DNA from: Geminocystis herdmanii PCC 6308
Lineage (GTDB): Bacteria; Cyanobacteriota; Cyanobacteriia; Cyanobacteriales; Cyanobacteriaceae
DNA: 64,000 nt
Assembly: GCF_000332235.1 (NCBI RefSeq)
Contig: NZ_CM001775.1
Span: forward strand, 1,370,382 to 1,434,381
Direction: 5' to 3'
Below, in pieces: positions 27,927-37,508 of the stretch. The position numbers and the translations under genes were made by a program. Numbering within the stretch: position 1 is the stretch's first letter; each line of letters begins with the position of its first letter. Below the pieces are notes generated by a model. The model had not been told where the DNA came from, did no database searches, and was given only the letters and a program-made list of their open reading frames with translations.

Positions 27927-28541
27927 ATGAGTTTTCCCTCTGAACAATCCCCAGAAGCGTTAAAAGTTGAGGTTTCTTCTTTAAGAAGTCATATTGCTGA
28001 CTTAACTAAATATAAAGTGGCGATGGAAGCCCAAGAAAAATTATTTCGATCGATTTTGATGATGGGTAATGTGGCTACTGGTAAATTAATGTTACGCTCC
28101 GTTATTCTTGAGATTACCGAAGTAAGTAGGGAATTACTCAGAGCAAAAGACGCTAGTTTATTTATTCTCGATGAAAAGGGAGTGATTACAGAAAGTATTT
28201 TAGCAAGAGGTCCTACTGTAAAAGAGGAAAAAGATTACTTAATCGGAGAAATTTTAGATAAAGGGTTGGCAGGATGGGTAGCGAAATATCGTCGTATGGC
28301 TTTAGTTAAAAATACTGAAGAAGATAATCGCTGGTTGCATTTTTATCCTCAACCCTATAAAGTGGGTTCGGCTTTGTGTATTCCTTTTTTGAGAGGCAGT
28401 CGTATTTTAGGGATTTTGACTTTAACTCATCCTAAACCAAATCATTTTACTCAGGATATGGCAGATTTTATGACCATGTATTCTCCCGCTATCTCGATCG
28501 TGCTAGATTATGCCCGAATGTATCTCGCAATTAGCAATTAG
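27927..28541 (+). CDS. GAF domain protein
   Basis: The 204-residue protein has an N-terminal helix (PEALKVEVSSLRSHIADLTKYK, coiled-coil-like) followed by one GAF domain (about 50-200) with ASLFILDEKGVI, GLAGWVAKYRRMALV, VGSALCIPFLRGSRILGILTL. No output domain is present and there is no chromophore-binding cysteine in the usual place. It probably acts as a small ligand sensor or a partner of another signalling protein. ATG 27927 is used instead of TTG 27915. The final codons (AISN and TAG) lie in the CAATTAG tandem repeat that follows. Confidence 0.82.
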   Translation: MSFPSEQSPEALKVEVSSLRSHIADLTKYKVAMEAQEKLFRSILMMGNVATGKLMLRSVILEITEVSRELLRAKDASLFILDEKGVITESILARGPTVKEEKDYLIGEILDKGLAGWVAKYRRMALVKNTEEDNRWLHFYPQPYKVGSALCIPFLRGSRILGILTLTHPKPNHFTQDMADFMTMYSPAISIVLDYARMYLAISN

Positions 28542-28620
28542 CAATTAGCAATTAGCAACTCCCCAATTCCCCAACTCCCCAACTCCCAACTCCCCAACCC
28601 CCCAAATCCCCAATTCCCCC
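28527..28620. repeat. Period-7 array GCAATTA, passing into ACTCCCC units
   Basis: Four to five units of GCAATTA followed by about eight units of the type AACTCCC/CCAATTCC. The stop codon TAG of the GAF gene is part of the first units. It ends 76 bases before the TonB-like gene. Confidence 0.8.
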
Positions 28621-28696
28621 TATGATCATTTTGGGTGCAATGCAAGTTAAGATTTAAAATTGATAGAATACGGTAGAAAAAGAATTTAGATTGATT

Positions 28697-30214
28697 ATGG
28701 TGACAACTACGAGTTCTCAAACATTCTCCTTACAAGCTAACGCTAGTAAAGTAGTCAAAGAAATTAATTGGCCCTTATTAACCTCGATCGCATTTCATGG
28801 GGTATTTTTTACCGTAGTATTTCCTCAATGGCAAGATTATAATAGTTCTAAGGCTAATAATGGGTTAGATAACACTCCCATTGTGCAATTAAATGCCATT
28901 GAACAAACTCGTTTACCTAACTTAACACCGCAGACTTCTTTTAATTGGGATAGTTTAAACACACTTCCTCAAGGGGATACGTCTTTACCTTCTATACCGT
29001 TATCGGCTTTAGATATACCTACTCCTCCCCCGATGGCAAATTTTCCCATGCCTAGTTTTGATAATAGTGTCTTTATGGATTTACCCGCCCCTCCTTCTTT
29101 ACCACCAGCGGTGAGTCTTCCTCCAGTTAGCTATTCTGATAATTTTTATCTCCCGACTCCTTCTATTCCTTCTCCCACAGAATTACCTCCTCCCCCTCCT
29201 CTGAATCAGAATGCCATAGCGACACTACCTCCTGCTATTAATTTTGATACTCCAAAAGATGGTAATATCATTGATATTACGGCTGATCCTACCAATGAAA
29301 GAGCCATTACTCCTGAAGAATCTATCATTAGGCAACAAATATTTGCTAACTCAGAAATTGAAATAACGGCTAATCCTAGGGATGTGATTAATGGCAAAGT
29401 TAATTATACTCCTCAAATACGGGGAGAAAATGATCCACCTTTAGCTTTTCAACCTAATGCTAGTTTAGTGGCTAAACTTCAGAAGGAAACTCAAAATACT
29501 AGCGATGAAGATGCTCGAAAAAACTATGTTGCTTGGGCAACACAAGTACAAAACGTCACTCCTCAACAATTAACTTTAAGCGGTATCTATCCTAAAGATG
29601 CTTGTGTAGGCAAATTAGAAGGCACTGCCGCCTATGGTGTTACGGTGGATTCGGCTGGAAGTGTTGTTAATACTCAATTAATCAAAAGTTCGGGGTATCC
29701 TTTATTTAATGATCAAGCCTTGAGACAAATTAGAAGTCATGGTTTTGCTAACGACACTGGTACAAATAAACCCTATCATGTCTATGTTAACTATAATTAT
29801 AATGCTCAAATCTGTCCGTCTTTGTCTATTTCTAATGTAGGTAATACTCCTCAAAATTCGATCGAACCGAATCCTCCTGCTACCTTCACCCCCCCCAAAA
29901 CAGAATCCAATACTGTCATTCCTCGAAATTCGATCGAACCTAATCAACCGAATACTTCTAAACCTCCGGCTACATTCTCTATTCCCAAAACAGAATCTAA
30001 TCCTCCTAAACCCGAAACAAATATTGACGTTAAACCAGTACAAGAAAAACCAGCACCCAGTGCAGTAGTAACTCCGGAAAAACCTCCCGAAATAACTCCT
30101 GTTGTGCCTCAACCAACATTACCTGAGTTGAAACCTTTAATTGAAAATAAAGCACCATCATCTCAGAAAACTTTGGAAATAGAAACATCTCCTTCTCCAG
30201 TTACCCAAGAGTAA
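28697..30214 (+). CDS. TonB-like energy transducer with proline-rich domains on both sides
   Basis: The 505-residue protein has one N-terminal membrane helix (WPLLTSIAFHGVFFTVVFP, about 25-43), a long Pro-rich periplasmic region (about 75-200: DIPTPPPMANFPMPSFD, PTELPPPPPL), and a TonB C-terminal-like domain (about 295-365: GTAAYGVTVDSAGSVVNTQL, KSSGYPLFNDQALRQI). Unusually, the TonB fold is followed by a second Pro-rich tail of about 130 residues containing two similar blocks (NSIEPNPPATFTPPKTESN and a related one). TonB links ExbBD energy to outer-membrane receptors; ExbBD are not in the window. Confidence 0.75.
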   Translation: MVTTTSSQTFSLQANASKVVKEINWPLLTSIAFHGVFFTVVFPQWQDYNSSKANNGLDNTPIVQLNAIEQTRLPNLTPQTSFNWDSLNTLPQGDTSLPSIPLSALDIPTPPPMANFPMPSFDNSVFMDLPAPPSLPPAVSLPPVSYSDNFYLPTPSIPSPTELPPPPPLNQNAIATLPPAINFDTPKDGNIIDITADPTNERAITPEESIIRQQIFANSEIEITANPRDVINGKVNYTPQIRGENDPPLAFQPNASLVAKLQKETQNTSDEDARKNYVAWATQVQNVTPQQLTLSGIYPKDACVGKLEGTAAYGVTVDSAGSVVNTQLIKSSGYPLFNDQALRQIRSHGFANDTGTNKPYHVYVNYNYNAQICPSLSISNVGNTPQNSIEPNPPATFTPPKTESNTVIPRNSIEPNQPNTSKPPATFSIPKTESNPPKPETNIDVKPVQEKPAPSAVVTPEKPPEITPVVPQPTLPELKPLIENKAPSSQKTLEIETSPSPVTQE

Positions 30215-30340
30215 GAATAAATCAAATTCAGTTCAATAAGACTCGATCGAGTTACCATGAAAATGAAGCATTAGAAAAAGTTGCTTTTTGTCATTTCCTG
30301 AATTTGTCTAAAACTACAGTATATAAAGGATAATTTAATC

Positions 30341-30721
30341 ATGGATGAAATTAATGAACAAAGAAATTATCGCCGTATTCTCGCTGTTTGTCGCATTTTA
30401 GATTCTGATAGTAAATTTTTAGGTTTTACCCTTGATTTGACTCCTAAGGGGATTCAAATGATTATCAATAAAGATTTTCCTCCACAACCAAAATTTGAAA
30501 TTATTTTGAGTCAGGCAAGGGAAAATGAAGTGATGGGGAATGATCTTAAAGTTAAAATACAACAAATTTGGCGATCGTCCACCAGCGAAGAATTTGATCA
30601 AATTGGAGGTAAAATTATTGAGGCTGATTCTTCCGAAGCCTTAGAAAATTTAGTGGCATATTGCGATCGAAAAGCCAAAGAAAGATACCAATTTGACCTA
30701 GAATCAAAGTCAGAATCTTAA
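30341..30721 (+). CDS. PilZ domain protein
   Basis: A 126-residue single-domain protein. RRILAVCRIL at the N-terminus and GFTLDLTPKGIQMII (the D/N-x-S/T-x-x-G motif) match the PilZ fold, with a strand-rich remainder. PilZ domains bind cyclic di-GMP through an N-terminal RxxxR and the DxSxxG loop; here the arginines are present but the loop has Thr instead of Ser, so binding is plausible, not certain. It may regulate motility or exopolysaccharide. It follows the TonB-like gene by about 125 bases and may be transcribed separately. Confidence 0.78.
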   Translation: MDEINEQRNYRRILAVCRILDSDSKFLGFTLDLTPKGIQMIINKDFPPQPKFEIILSQARENEVMGNDLKVKIQQIWRSSTSEEFDQIGGKIIEADSSEALENLVAYCDRKAKERYQFDLESKSES

Positions 30722-30740
30722 CTTCCACGGGTAAAAATAC

Positions 30741-30811
30741 AGGACTGAACGGAGTCGAACCGTTATTTAACACTTAGGAGGTGTTTGTTCTATCCATTGA
30801 ACTACAGCCCC
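30741..30811 (-). tRNA. trnR-CCT: tRNA-Arg (anticodon CCT)
   Basis: On the minus strand GGGGCTG pairs with CAGTCCT (acceptor, two G-T), the D stem is GTTC/GAAC, the anticodon stem AACAC/GTGTT holds loop CTCCTAA with anticodon CCT, the variable loop is AAAT, and the T stem AACGG/CCGTT holds TTCGACT. Total 71 nt; CCA is not encoded. It reads AGG codons. Confidence 0.95.
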
Positions 30812-31072
30812 AACTCATTTAGTCAATAAACTTATTAAGTTTTGTTACTAACTTTAGCTTATCTTATTTTTCTGATTGTTTTTCATTTTTTTGGGTAATA
30901 ATATATTAAAGTCAGAACTCGTATTAACAATAAAATATAATGATGAAGGGTTACAACAAAAAATAATTAATATATAAAAAAAATATACTTCATTTTATGA
31001 ACTTTGTTTATCAAGGATTTTGACTTTAAAGCAATATCTCAATTTAAGTCAAAGAGGTTGAAAATAAATGCG

Positions 31073-31663
31073 ATGATACCAAAAAAATCCTTAAAAGATA
31101 AGTTATTCGGGGAAATTTTAGAGGAAGCAGGTTTAATACTACCCGGACAAATTCAGGTAGCTTTAATGGAGCAAACTATTTATACTGATCTGAAATTAGG
31201 AGAAATTTTAGTTCTTCATAATTGGATTCAACAACAAACTGCGGACTTTTTTGGAGAAAAAATAAAGATAATAATTCAAGAAACTAAAAAAAGAAAGTTA
31301 GGATATTATTTATCTGAGGCTGGTTTATTGGGCGAAAATCAGATAAAGGCAATTATTGAAGAACAGAAAAAATTAGGGGTGAAATTTGGCGCTTTAGCAG
31401 TATTAAAAGGTTGTATTAAACAGGATACTCTCACTTTTTTCTTAGATAACTTTGTGCCTGATAATGGGAAAACTACGGATTTTCAATATTTAGATAAAAC
31501 TACTATTAATTCTAAAAGAGAAACTAAGAAGCAACAACAACAAGAGATCGATCGAAATATTATTTTATCCGATACTGAAATCATTACCTCTTCTAAAACT
31601 ACTGTACATAATTATGAAGAATTATTACAGGAGGGGTTAGATGATATTCCTTGGGTTAACTAG
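31073..31663 (+). CDS. Conserved cyanobacterial protein with MshEN-like repeats
   Basis: The 196-residue protein contains two related helical segments: about 7-57 (LFGEILEEAGLILPGQIQVAL ... KLGEILVLHNWIQQQTADFF) and about 72-120 (KLGYYLSEAGLLGENQIKAII ... KFGALAVLKGCIKQDTLTFF). They have the L-G-x-x-L-x-x-x-G-x-(I/L)-x-x-x-x-(I/L) rhythm of MshEN/GspE N-terminal repeats, some of which bind cyclic di-GMP. The tail is polar and ends in an acidic DDIPWVN. I cannot assign a function. ATG 31073 is used; the upstream TTG has no ribosome site. The kinase gene starts 41 bases downstream, suggesting one transcript. Confidence 0.6.
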   Translation: MIPKKSLKDKLFGEILEEAGLILPGQIQVALMEQTIYTDLKLGEILVLHNWIQQQTADFFGEKIKIIIQETKKRKLGYYLSEAGLLGENQIKAIIEEQKKLGVKFGALAVLKGCIKQDTLTFFLDNFVPDNGKTTDFQYLDKTTINSKRETKKQQQQEIDRNIILSDTEIITSSKTTVHNYEELLQEGLDDIPWVN

Positions 31664-31704
31664 AATTATTATAAAATCAATAATGATAAATCAATAACGA
31701 TTTC

Positions 31705-34700
31705 ATGGACAACAACAATCAAAATGACACTGATTTGGAAAGTTTCTTTAACTTGGCGTTGGATTTACTTTGTATTGCTGATTTGAAAGGACATTTTCTG
31801 AAAGTTAGTAAAGCATGGGAAACTATTTTAGGTTATTCTGTAACAGAACTAGAAGGTCATTATTTTCTTGATTTAGTTCATCCTGACGATGTAGAGAAAA
31901 CGTTACAAGTTATGGCTCAATTAGCCAATCATCAGAAAATACTATATTTTGAAAATCGTTATCTTTGTCGTGATGGTACTTATCGTTATATTGAATGGCG
32001 ATCGAACTATTACAATAACCTAATTTATGCAGTGGCAAGGGATATTACGGAAAGAAAAAAAATCGACGCAGAATTATTAAAAATAACTTCCTTACTTAAC
32101 AATGCCCAAAAAATAGCCAATATGGGCGGATGGGAATTAGACTTAGCCACAGGGAAAACTTTTTGGAGTGACGAAGTTTATAGTATTCATGAAGTTGATA
32201 AAGATTTTGACCATAATAAAATTAACGGCATTGAATTTTATCATCCCGAAGATCAACATCTGATTATTAATGCTTTAAATAGTACCCAAAAAGAAAAAAA
32301 ATCTTTTGATGTCACCTGTCGCTTTATTACCGCTAAAAATAATCTTCGTTGGGTGAGAGTGTCTGGTTATCCTCTCATGGAAAATGGGGAGTTAGTGCGA
32401 ATAATTGGTATGTTTCAGGATATTACGATACACAAAGAAAGAGAAGAAGTTATTAAAAAAGAACAAAATTTTTCCAGTGGGATTATCCAAAATCTGGGAG
32501 ATGGTTTTTCGATCGTGAATGTCGATGGCAGACAAATAGAAGTTAATCAAGCCTTCTGTGAAATGACAGGGTTTACTAAACAAGAATTGTTAAACCAATT
32601 TCCACCTTATATTTATTGGCCTCCAGAAGAATACGATAATATCAATCTTGCTTTTCAACAAGCATTATCTAGTGAATTACAACATAATGATTTTGAATTA
32701 ATTTTTCAGAGAAAAAATGGCGATCGATTTCCTGTAATTGTTAGTAGTTCAAGGATTGAAGATGAACAAGGAAATATAATCATTTTTTTCGCTACCATCA
32801 AAGACATCACAGAAAGAAAACAAAGAGAGATTGAACTAAAAGAAACCAAAAATCAATTACAAAATGTAATCGCATCTTTAACAGAAGTACTTTGGTCAAT
32901 TAGTGTACCAGAGTTTAAAGTTATCTATATTAGTCCTAGTGTTGAGAAAATTTACGGTATTTCCCATGAAGAATGGATGAAAGATTACTCTAATTGGTAT
33001 CGAGTTATTCACCCTGAAGATCAAGATATTATAAGTGTTATCTGGAAAAGTATGGAGGAAAAAGGCTTTTCTGAAACAGAATACCGCATTATTACTCCTC
33101 AAGGTAAAGTCAAATGGATTTCTAGTAAAGCTAGATATGTATTTAATCAAGAAGGTGAAAGGATTAGAATTGATGGTATCGCCACGGATATTACTGAAAA
33201 TCAACTAACAAAAATTGCCTTAGCCCAAAGTGAAGCTCAACTCAAAAATATGATTGAGAATTTACCCGGGGTGGCTTATCAGTGTCTTAATGATGAGGAA
33301 TATACCACTATATTTATTAGTGATGAAATTGAAAGGTTAACGGGATATAAAACTCAAGATTTCATCGATAATAATATTAGTTTACAACGAATTATACGAA
33401 AAGATTATCAAGAGACTATTCGAGAGAATGTGAATGAATGTTTACAGGAAAAAAGAAATTTTGAAATTCAATATCCCATGATTACCGTTAATCATGAAAC
33501 AATTTGGGTATATGAAAAAGGTAAGGGGATTTTCGATCGAGAGGGTAATTTAAAATATATAGAAGGGTTAATATTTGACATCACCAACCAAAAAAATACT
33601 GAGACACAATTACAAAAAATTAACGAAGAATTAGTCAGAAAAGAGAAAATGTTACGCGCTATTTCTCAAGCTACTAAAGAATTATTATCTAACAAAGATG
33701 TCGATCGAGCCATTGCCTATGCTTTAGCCACCATCGGGGAAGCCATAGAAATAGATCAAGCCTACTATTTAAGTATTAAATATGAAAAACCAGAAATTCT
33801 CTTTAGTAATGAATATGAATGGTATCGAGACGGCAGAAAACCACAAATAAAGAATCCTAAATTACAAAATATTCCCGTGTCAGTTTTTCCCGAAGCCGCA
33901 AAAATCATGATGGAAGGTAAACCTTTTCAACGTCTGACAAAAAACATTGCCGATGATGTACCGTTTAAACAAGTATTATTAGAAGAAAATATCAAATCAT
34001 TTATTTATATCCCCATTTTTTGTAATAATTTAGTTCAAGGAGAAATAGGTTTTGATGACTGTCATCAAGAAAGAATTTGGACAGAAGGAGAAATAGGTTT
34101 ATTATCTAGTTTTGCTGATAGTATTTCTAGCGCCATGGAAAGAAAAAACCTTGAAGAAAATCTCCTCCTCGCAAAACGTCAAGCCGAATCAGCAAATCGA
34201 GCCAAATCAGAATTTTTAGCGAATATGAGTCATGAAATTCGCACCCCTCTCAATGGTGTTATTGGTTTTTCCGATCTTTTATTACAAACAAATGTAGATG
34301 ATACCCAGAGACAATATTTAAAATTAGTTCATCAATCAGGTAATATTCTTCAGGATTTAATCAACGATATACTAGATTTTTCTAAAATTGAAGCAGGAAA
34401 ACTAGAGTTAGTCATCGAAAAACATGATTTATGGGAAATTTGTAATCAAGTCATCGATGTTATTCGTTTTAAAATTCAAGATAAATCTATTAAATTACTT
34501 CTCAATATTCCTCCGAATTTACCCCGTTTTGCATGGCTAGATGATTTAAGGTTAAAGCAAGTATTAATTAATCTTTTAAGTAACTCTGGTAAATTTACTA
34601 ACACAGGAAAAATTGAGTTATCAATTAAAATTCTTCATCAAAAAGATACTATTTATACCCTCGAATTTTCTGTGAGGGATACAGGTATTGGCATTTCTCC

Positions 34701-35340
34701 CGAAAAACAAAAAACTATTTTTTCGGCTTTCTCTCAGGAAGATGAATCGACAACTCGTAAATATGGTGGCACTGGTTTAGGTTTAACTATCTCGAATAAA
34801 TTGGTAAATTTGATGGGTAGTCAGTTGCAGTTAGAGAGTATTCAAGGAAAAGGTAGTTATTTTTTCTTTGTTTTAGAATTACCTATGACTACAAAAGGTT
34901 CGATCGAGCCTCCCCAATCTATAGAGAATGTGATTTCTCCTCCTTCCGAAAACAAAATTATTAATGATTATTCTGCCTATAAAATTTTGATAGTAGAAGA
35001 TAATCGAGTTAACATCACTTTAGCAACGGTAATGATTAATAAACTGTTACCTCAAATTACCATTATTCAAGCAAAAAATGGTCAGGAAGCCATCGAAAAA
35101 TATCAACAATTTAATCCAGACATTATTTTAATGGATATACAAATGCCCGTTATGAGTGGTTATGAAGCCACCGAAAAAATTAGGGAAATCAATAAAAATA
35201 TCCCCATTATCGCCTTAACGGCTTGTACAGTAAAAGGTGAAAAAGAAAAATGTTTAGAATTAGGAATGACTGATTACTTACATAAACCTATCAATTCTGA
35301 AGAATTTTCTCGTATCATCAGTCAATACTTTGAGAATTAG
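31705..35340 (+). CDS. Hybrid sensor histidine kinase, five PAS, GAF, HisKA, HATPase, REC
   Basis: The 1211-residue soluble protein has five PAS/PAC units (about 10-125, 130-250, 255-375, 390-505, 510-630), a GAF domain (about 650-815), a HisKA domain with His843 (ANMSHEIRTPLNG), an HATPase with NLLSNSGKF, DTGIGIS and GGTGLGLTIS, and a C-terminal receiver with acidic pair EDN and phosphoacceptor Asp1144 (IILMDIQMPVMSG), Thr and Lys in IIALTA and LHKPI. No membrane helix is present, so it senses a cytoplasmic cue. PAS ligands are not predictable. Final phosphate transfer would need an Hpt protein, not seen here. Confidence 0.92.
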   Translation: MDNNNQNDTDLESFFNLALDLLCIADLKGHFLKVSKAWETILGYSVTELEGHYFLDLVHPDDVEKTLQVMAQLANHQKILYFENRYLCRDGTYRYIEWRSNYYNNLIYAVARDITERKKIDAELLKITSLLNNAQKIANMGGWELDLATGKTFWSDEVYSIHEVDKDFDHNKINGIEFYHPEDQHLIINALNSTQKEKKSFDVTCRFITAKNNLRWVRVSGYPLMENGELVRIIGMFQDITIHKEREEVIKKEQNFSSGIIQNLGDGFSIVNVDGRQIEVNQAFCEMTGFTKQELLNQFPPYIYWPPEEYDNINLAFQQALSSELQHNDFELIFQRKNGDRFPVIVSSSRIEDEQGNIIIFFATIKDITERKQREIELKETKNQLQNVIASLTEVLWSISVPEFKVIYISPSVEKIYGISHEEWMKDYSNWYRVIHPEDQDIISVIWKSMEEKGFSETEYRIITPQGKVKWISSKARYVFNQEGERIRIDGIATDITENQLTKIALAQSEAQLKNMIENLPGVAYQCLNDEEYTTIFISDEIERLTGYKTQDFIDNNISLQRIIRKDYQETIRENVNECLQEKRNFEIQYPMITVNHETIWVYEKGKGIFDREGNLKYIEGLIFDITNQKNTETQLQKINEELVRKEKMLRAISQATKELLSNKDVDRAIAYALATIGEAIEIDQAYYLSIKYEKPEILFSNEYEWYRDGRKPQIKNPKLQNIPVSVFPEAAKIMMEGKPFQRLTKNIADDVPFKQVLLEENIKSFIYIPIFCNNLVQGEIGFDDCHQERIWTEGEIGLLSSFADSISSAMERKNLEENLLLAKRQAESANRAKSEFLANMSHEIRTPLNGVIGFSDLLLQTNVDDTQRQYLKLVHQSGNILQDLINDILDFSKIEAGKLELVIEKHDLWEICNQVIDVIRFKIQDKSIKLLLNIPPNLPRFAWLDDLRLKQVLINLLSNSGKFTNTGKIELSIKILHQKDTIYTLEFSVRDTGIGISPEKQKTIFSAFSQEDESTTRKYGGTGLGLTISNKLVNLMGSQLQLESIQGKGSYFFFVLELPMTTKGSIEPPQSIENVISPPSENKIINDYSAYKILIVEDNRVNITLATVMINKLLPQITIIQAKNGQEAIEKYQQFNPDIILMDIQMPVMSGYEATEKIREINKNIPIIALTACTVKGEKEKCLELGMTDYLHKPINSEEFSRIISQYFEN

Positions 35341-35383
35341 GGATTAAACAACACATTAGACATCTCCAAAAATCATGGTTTTT

Positions 35384-35460
35384 GATCCCCCTAAATCCCC
35401 CTTAATAAGGGGGACTTTCTGTCATATTTCCCCCTTTTTTAAGGGGGGCAAGGGGGGATC
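35384..35460. repeat. GATCCCCCTAAATCCCCC-type inverted repeat
   Basis: GATCCCCCTAAATCCCCCTT at the left and AAGGGGGG...GGGGGGATC at the right form an outer inverted repeat, with two inner hairpins (CCCCCTTAATAAGGGGG and CCCCCTTTTTTAAGGGGG). This is a common cyanobacterial intergenic repeat. It separates the convergent kinase and sppA genes and may terminate both. Confidence 0.8.
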
Positions 35461-35516
35461 GATTATCAAAATTACGACTTGTCAAACAGCTTCTTAGAAA
35501 TTAATCGTTATGATGA

Positions 35517-37307
35517 TTATTTTATATTAAGTTTATAGGGTAAAATACTATAGATTTGATGAGGATTTTCTAAAATTTCTTTGAGACTTAATTCTGTATT
35601 TAGTTCCCAAATAAGATGCACTAAAGTTTCTTTATCTGTTAAATTTTTCCCTATTTTGCTATCACTTAATCTGTTTAATAATTCTACTTCCCATGTTCTA
35701 CTTTCAGGATAGGATACCACCTCATAATTATTATTTAATTGCAGTTTTTCGTTAAGATATTCAAGGGAGGAATCTAATCCTCCAATCTCGTCAATTAAAC
35801 CGATTTTTAAAGCGGATTTTCCAGACCAAACTCGTCCTTGTGCTATTTCTGCAACTTTAGGAATGGGCATATTTCTTGCCTCAGATACCCTTTCTAAAAA
35901 TAACTCATAAATATTATCCACGCTTTGTTGAATAATAGCTAATTCTGCTTCAGTTTTTGGTCTAAATGTGTTGCTTAAATCAGCAAAATTATTAGTTTTT
36001 ACCACATCATTACTAACACCATTATTCTTAGTAATATCTTCTACATTAAATAATAAACCGAACACCCCGATCGAACCTGTAATAGTTTGATTACTAGCAA
36101 AAATTCTTTCTCCTGCCGTGGCTATCCAATATCCCCCAGAAGCGGCAACATCTCCCATAGAAATTACAAGGGGTTTCTCTTTGGCGGTTAACTGTAATTC
36201 TCTTAAAATCAATTCCGATGCAACGGCACTTCCCCCCGGGCTATTGATTCTGACTACCACTGCCTTAACTTCTTTATTTGCTCGTATTTTCCTAATTTCA
36301 TCGACAAAACGAGTGCTACCAACTTCTGATATTCTACCCTGTCCATCGACGATCGAACCTTCCACATAAAGAATGGCAATCTTATTAGTTTGAGCAGTAT
36401 TAGAGGAATCATTGGCACTTAAATAATCTCGGATACTAATTTGACGAAAAGAATCTTCATTTGTACTATTAGTAATAGTTTTGAGTCGATCGATAATTTC
36501 ATCCTGATAAATTAACTGATCAACTAACTTTAAATCTTTCGCTTCTTGGGCTTGTAAAATACCTTTATTATCGGCAATATTATTAATTTCTCCTGTTTTT
36601 AAAGGACGATTTTTAATAATATTTTCTAAGTATGAATCCCATAAATCATCTAACAATTCTGAGGTTTGAATCTCACTTTCTGGACTAAAATCATTTCGAG
36701 TAAAAGGTTCAACCGCAGACTTAAATTTACCCACTCTAGTTACTTGTAAACCAATACCATATTTTTCTAAACCAGAGGCAAAAAATAACTGCGAACTTGC
36801 AAAACCATTCATTTCCATTGCACCAATGGGATTCAGATTAATTTCATCAGCAATAGATGTTAAAAAGTAATCTTTTTCACCCTGAGAAACGTTATAAGCA
36901 ATGATTTTTTTACCCCTAGCTTTAAAATTTTCAAGGGCGGTTCTAATCTCTGCTAAACTAGCGTATCCTGTGGTAAGATTTCCCCTACTACCATCTAAAT
37001 ATAAGGCAGTAATTCGATCGTCCTCAGAGGCTTTATTAATAGCAGAAGTTATCTCCCTTAAAGTTAAAGTTGGCACAGTATCACTACTAAGCAAAGAAGA
37101 TAAACTACTTTCAGATTGAGCATCACTAATTTGAGTATTAAGGTTAAAAACTAAAGCTGATTGATTCTCAATTTTTGGGGTATTATTAGATAATAATAAG
37201 GCTAAAAAAAAGATTAATAATCCCCCTCCGCTTAAAGCAAAAAAGAAAAATAATCCTGCTAAACTACCCACAAAACTAGCGAAGGTTTGTTGTAAAAAAT
37301 TTTTCAT
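35517..37307 (-). CDS. sppA: Signal peptide peptidase SppA, 67-kDa type
   Basis: The 596-residue protein has an N-terminal membrane anchor (about 14-42) and two S49 peptidase domains. The first (about 60-270) has the lysine region TRVGKFKSAVEPFTRND, the second (about 310-530) the catalytic serine region SMGDVAASGGYWIATAGE. In E. coli the N-domain lysine and C-domain serine act together in a membrane-bound tetramer that degrades signal peptides. In cyanobacteria SppA1 is also linked to phycobilisome breakdown under high light. Full-length with both residues visible. Confidence 0.93.
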   Translation of the reverse strand: MKNFLQQTFASFVGSLAGLFFFFALSGGGLLIFFLALLLSNNTPKIENQSALVFNLNTQISDAQSESSLSSLLSSDTVPTLTLREITSAINKASEDDRITALYLDGSRGNLTTGYASLAEIRTALENFKARGKKIIAYNVSQGEKDYFLTSIADEINLNPIGAMEMNGFASSQLFFASGLEKYGIGLQVTRVGKFKSAVEPFTRNDFSPESEIQTSELLDDLWDSYLENIIKNRPLKTGEINNIADNKGILQAQEAKDLKLVDQLIYQDEIIDRLKTITNSTNEDSFRQISIRDYLSANDSSNTAQTNKIAILYVEGSIVDGQGRISEVGSTRFVDEIRKIRANKEVKAVVVRINSPGGSAVASELILRELQLTAKEKPLVISMGDVAASGGYWIATAGERIFASNQTITGSIGVFGLLFNVEDITKNNGVSNDVVKTNNFADLSNTFRPKTEAELAIIQQSVDNIYELFLERVSEARNMPIPKVAEIAQGRVWSGKSALKIGLIDEIGGLDSSLEYLNEKLQLNNNYEVVSYPESRTWEVELLNRLSDSKIGKNLTDKETLVHLIWELNTELSLKEILENPHQIYSILPYKLNIK

Positions 37308-37365
37308 AATCGATAATAAATAATGAATAATAAATTATTAGATTCTTAATTCTACATTTTTTTGT

Positions 37366-37389
37366 GTCATTGCGAGGCATGAAGCAATC
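37366..37389. repeat. Interspersed repeat GTCATTGCGAGGCATGAAGC
   Basis: Second copy of the repeat at 16914-16937. It lies in the divergent gap between sppA and the HlyD-family gene. Confidence 0.6.
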
Positions 37390-37508
37390 TCTCAACCTCA
37401 ATTTTGAATTAATTTAGCTAACAACCTTTTTCAATTCCCCTGATTATTTGATAAAATAAGAAATCTAGTTAACAAAACTTTACATATCGTCAAACAGAGG
37501 AAAAGAAG

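Noticed and set aside
29702-30112. 136-codon minus-strand frame opposite the TonB-like gene
   Set aside because: Its Arg/Phe/Cys-rich composition is the complement of Pro/Thr/Asn-rich codons; no start signals.
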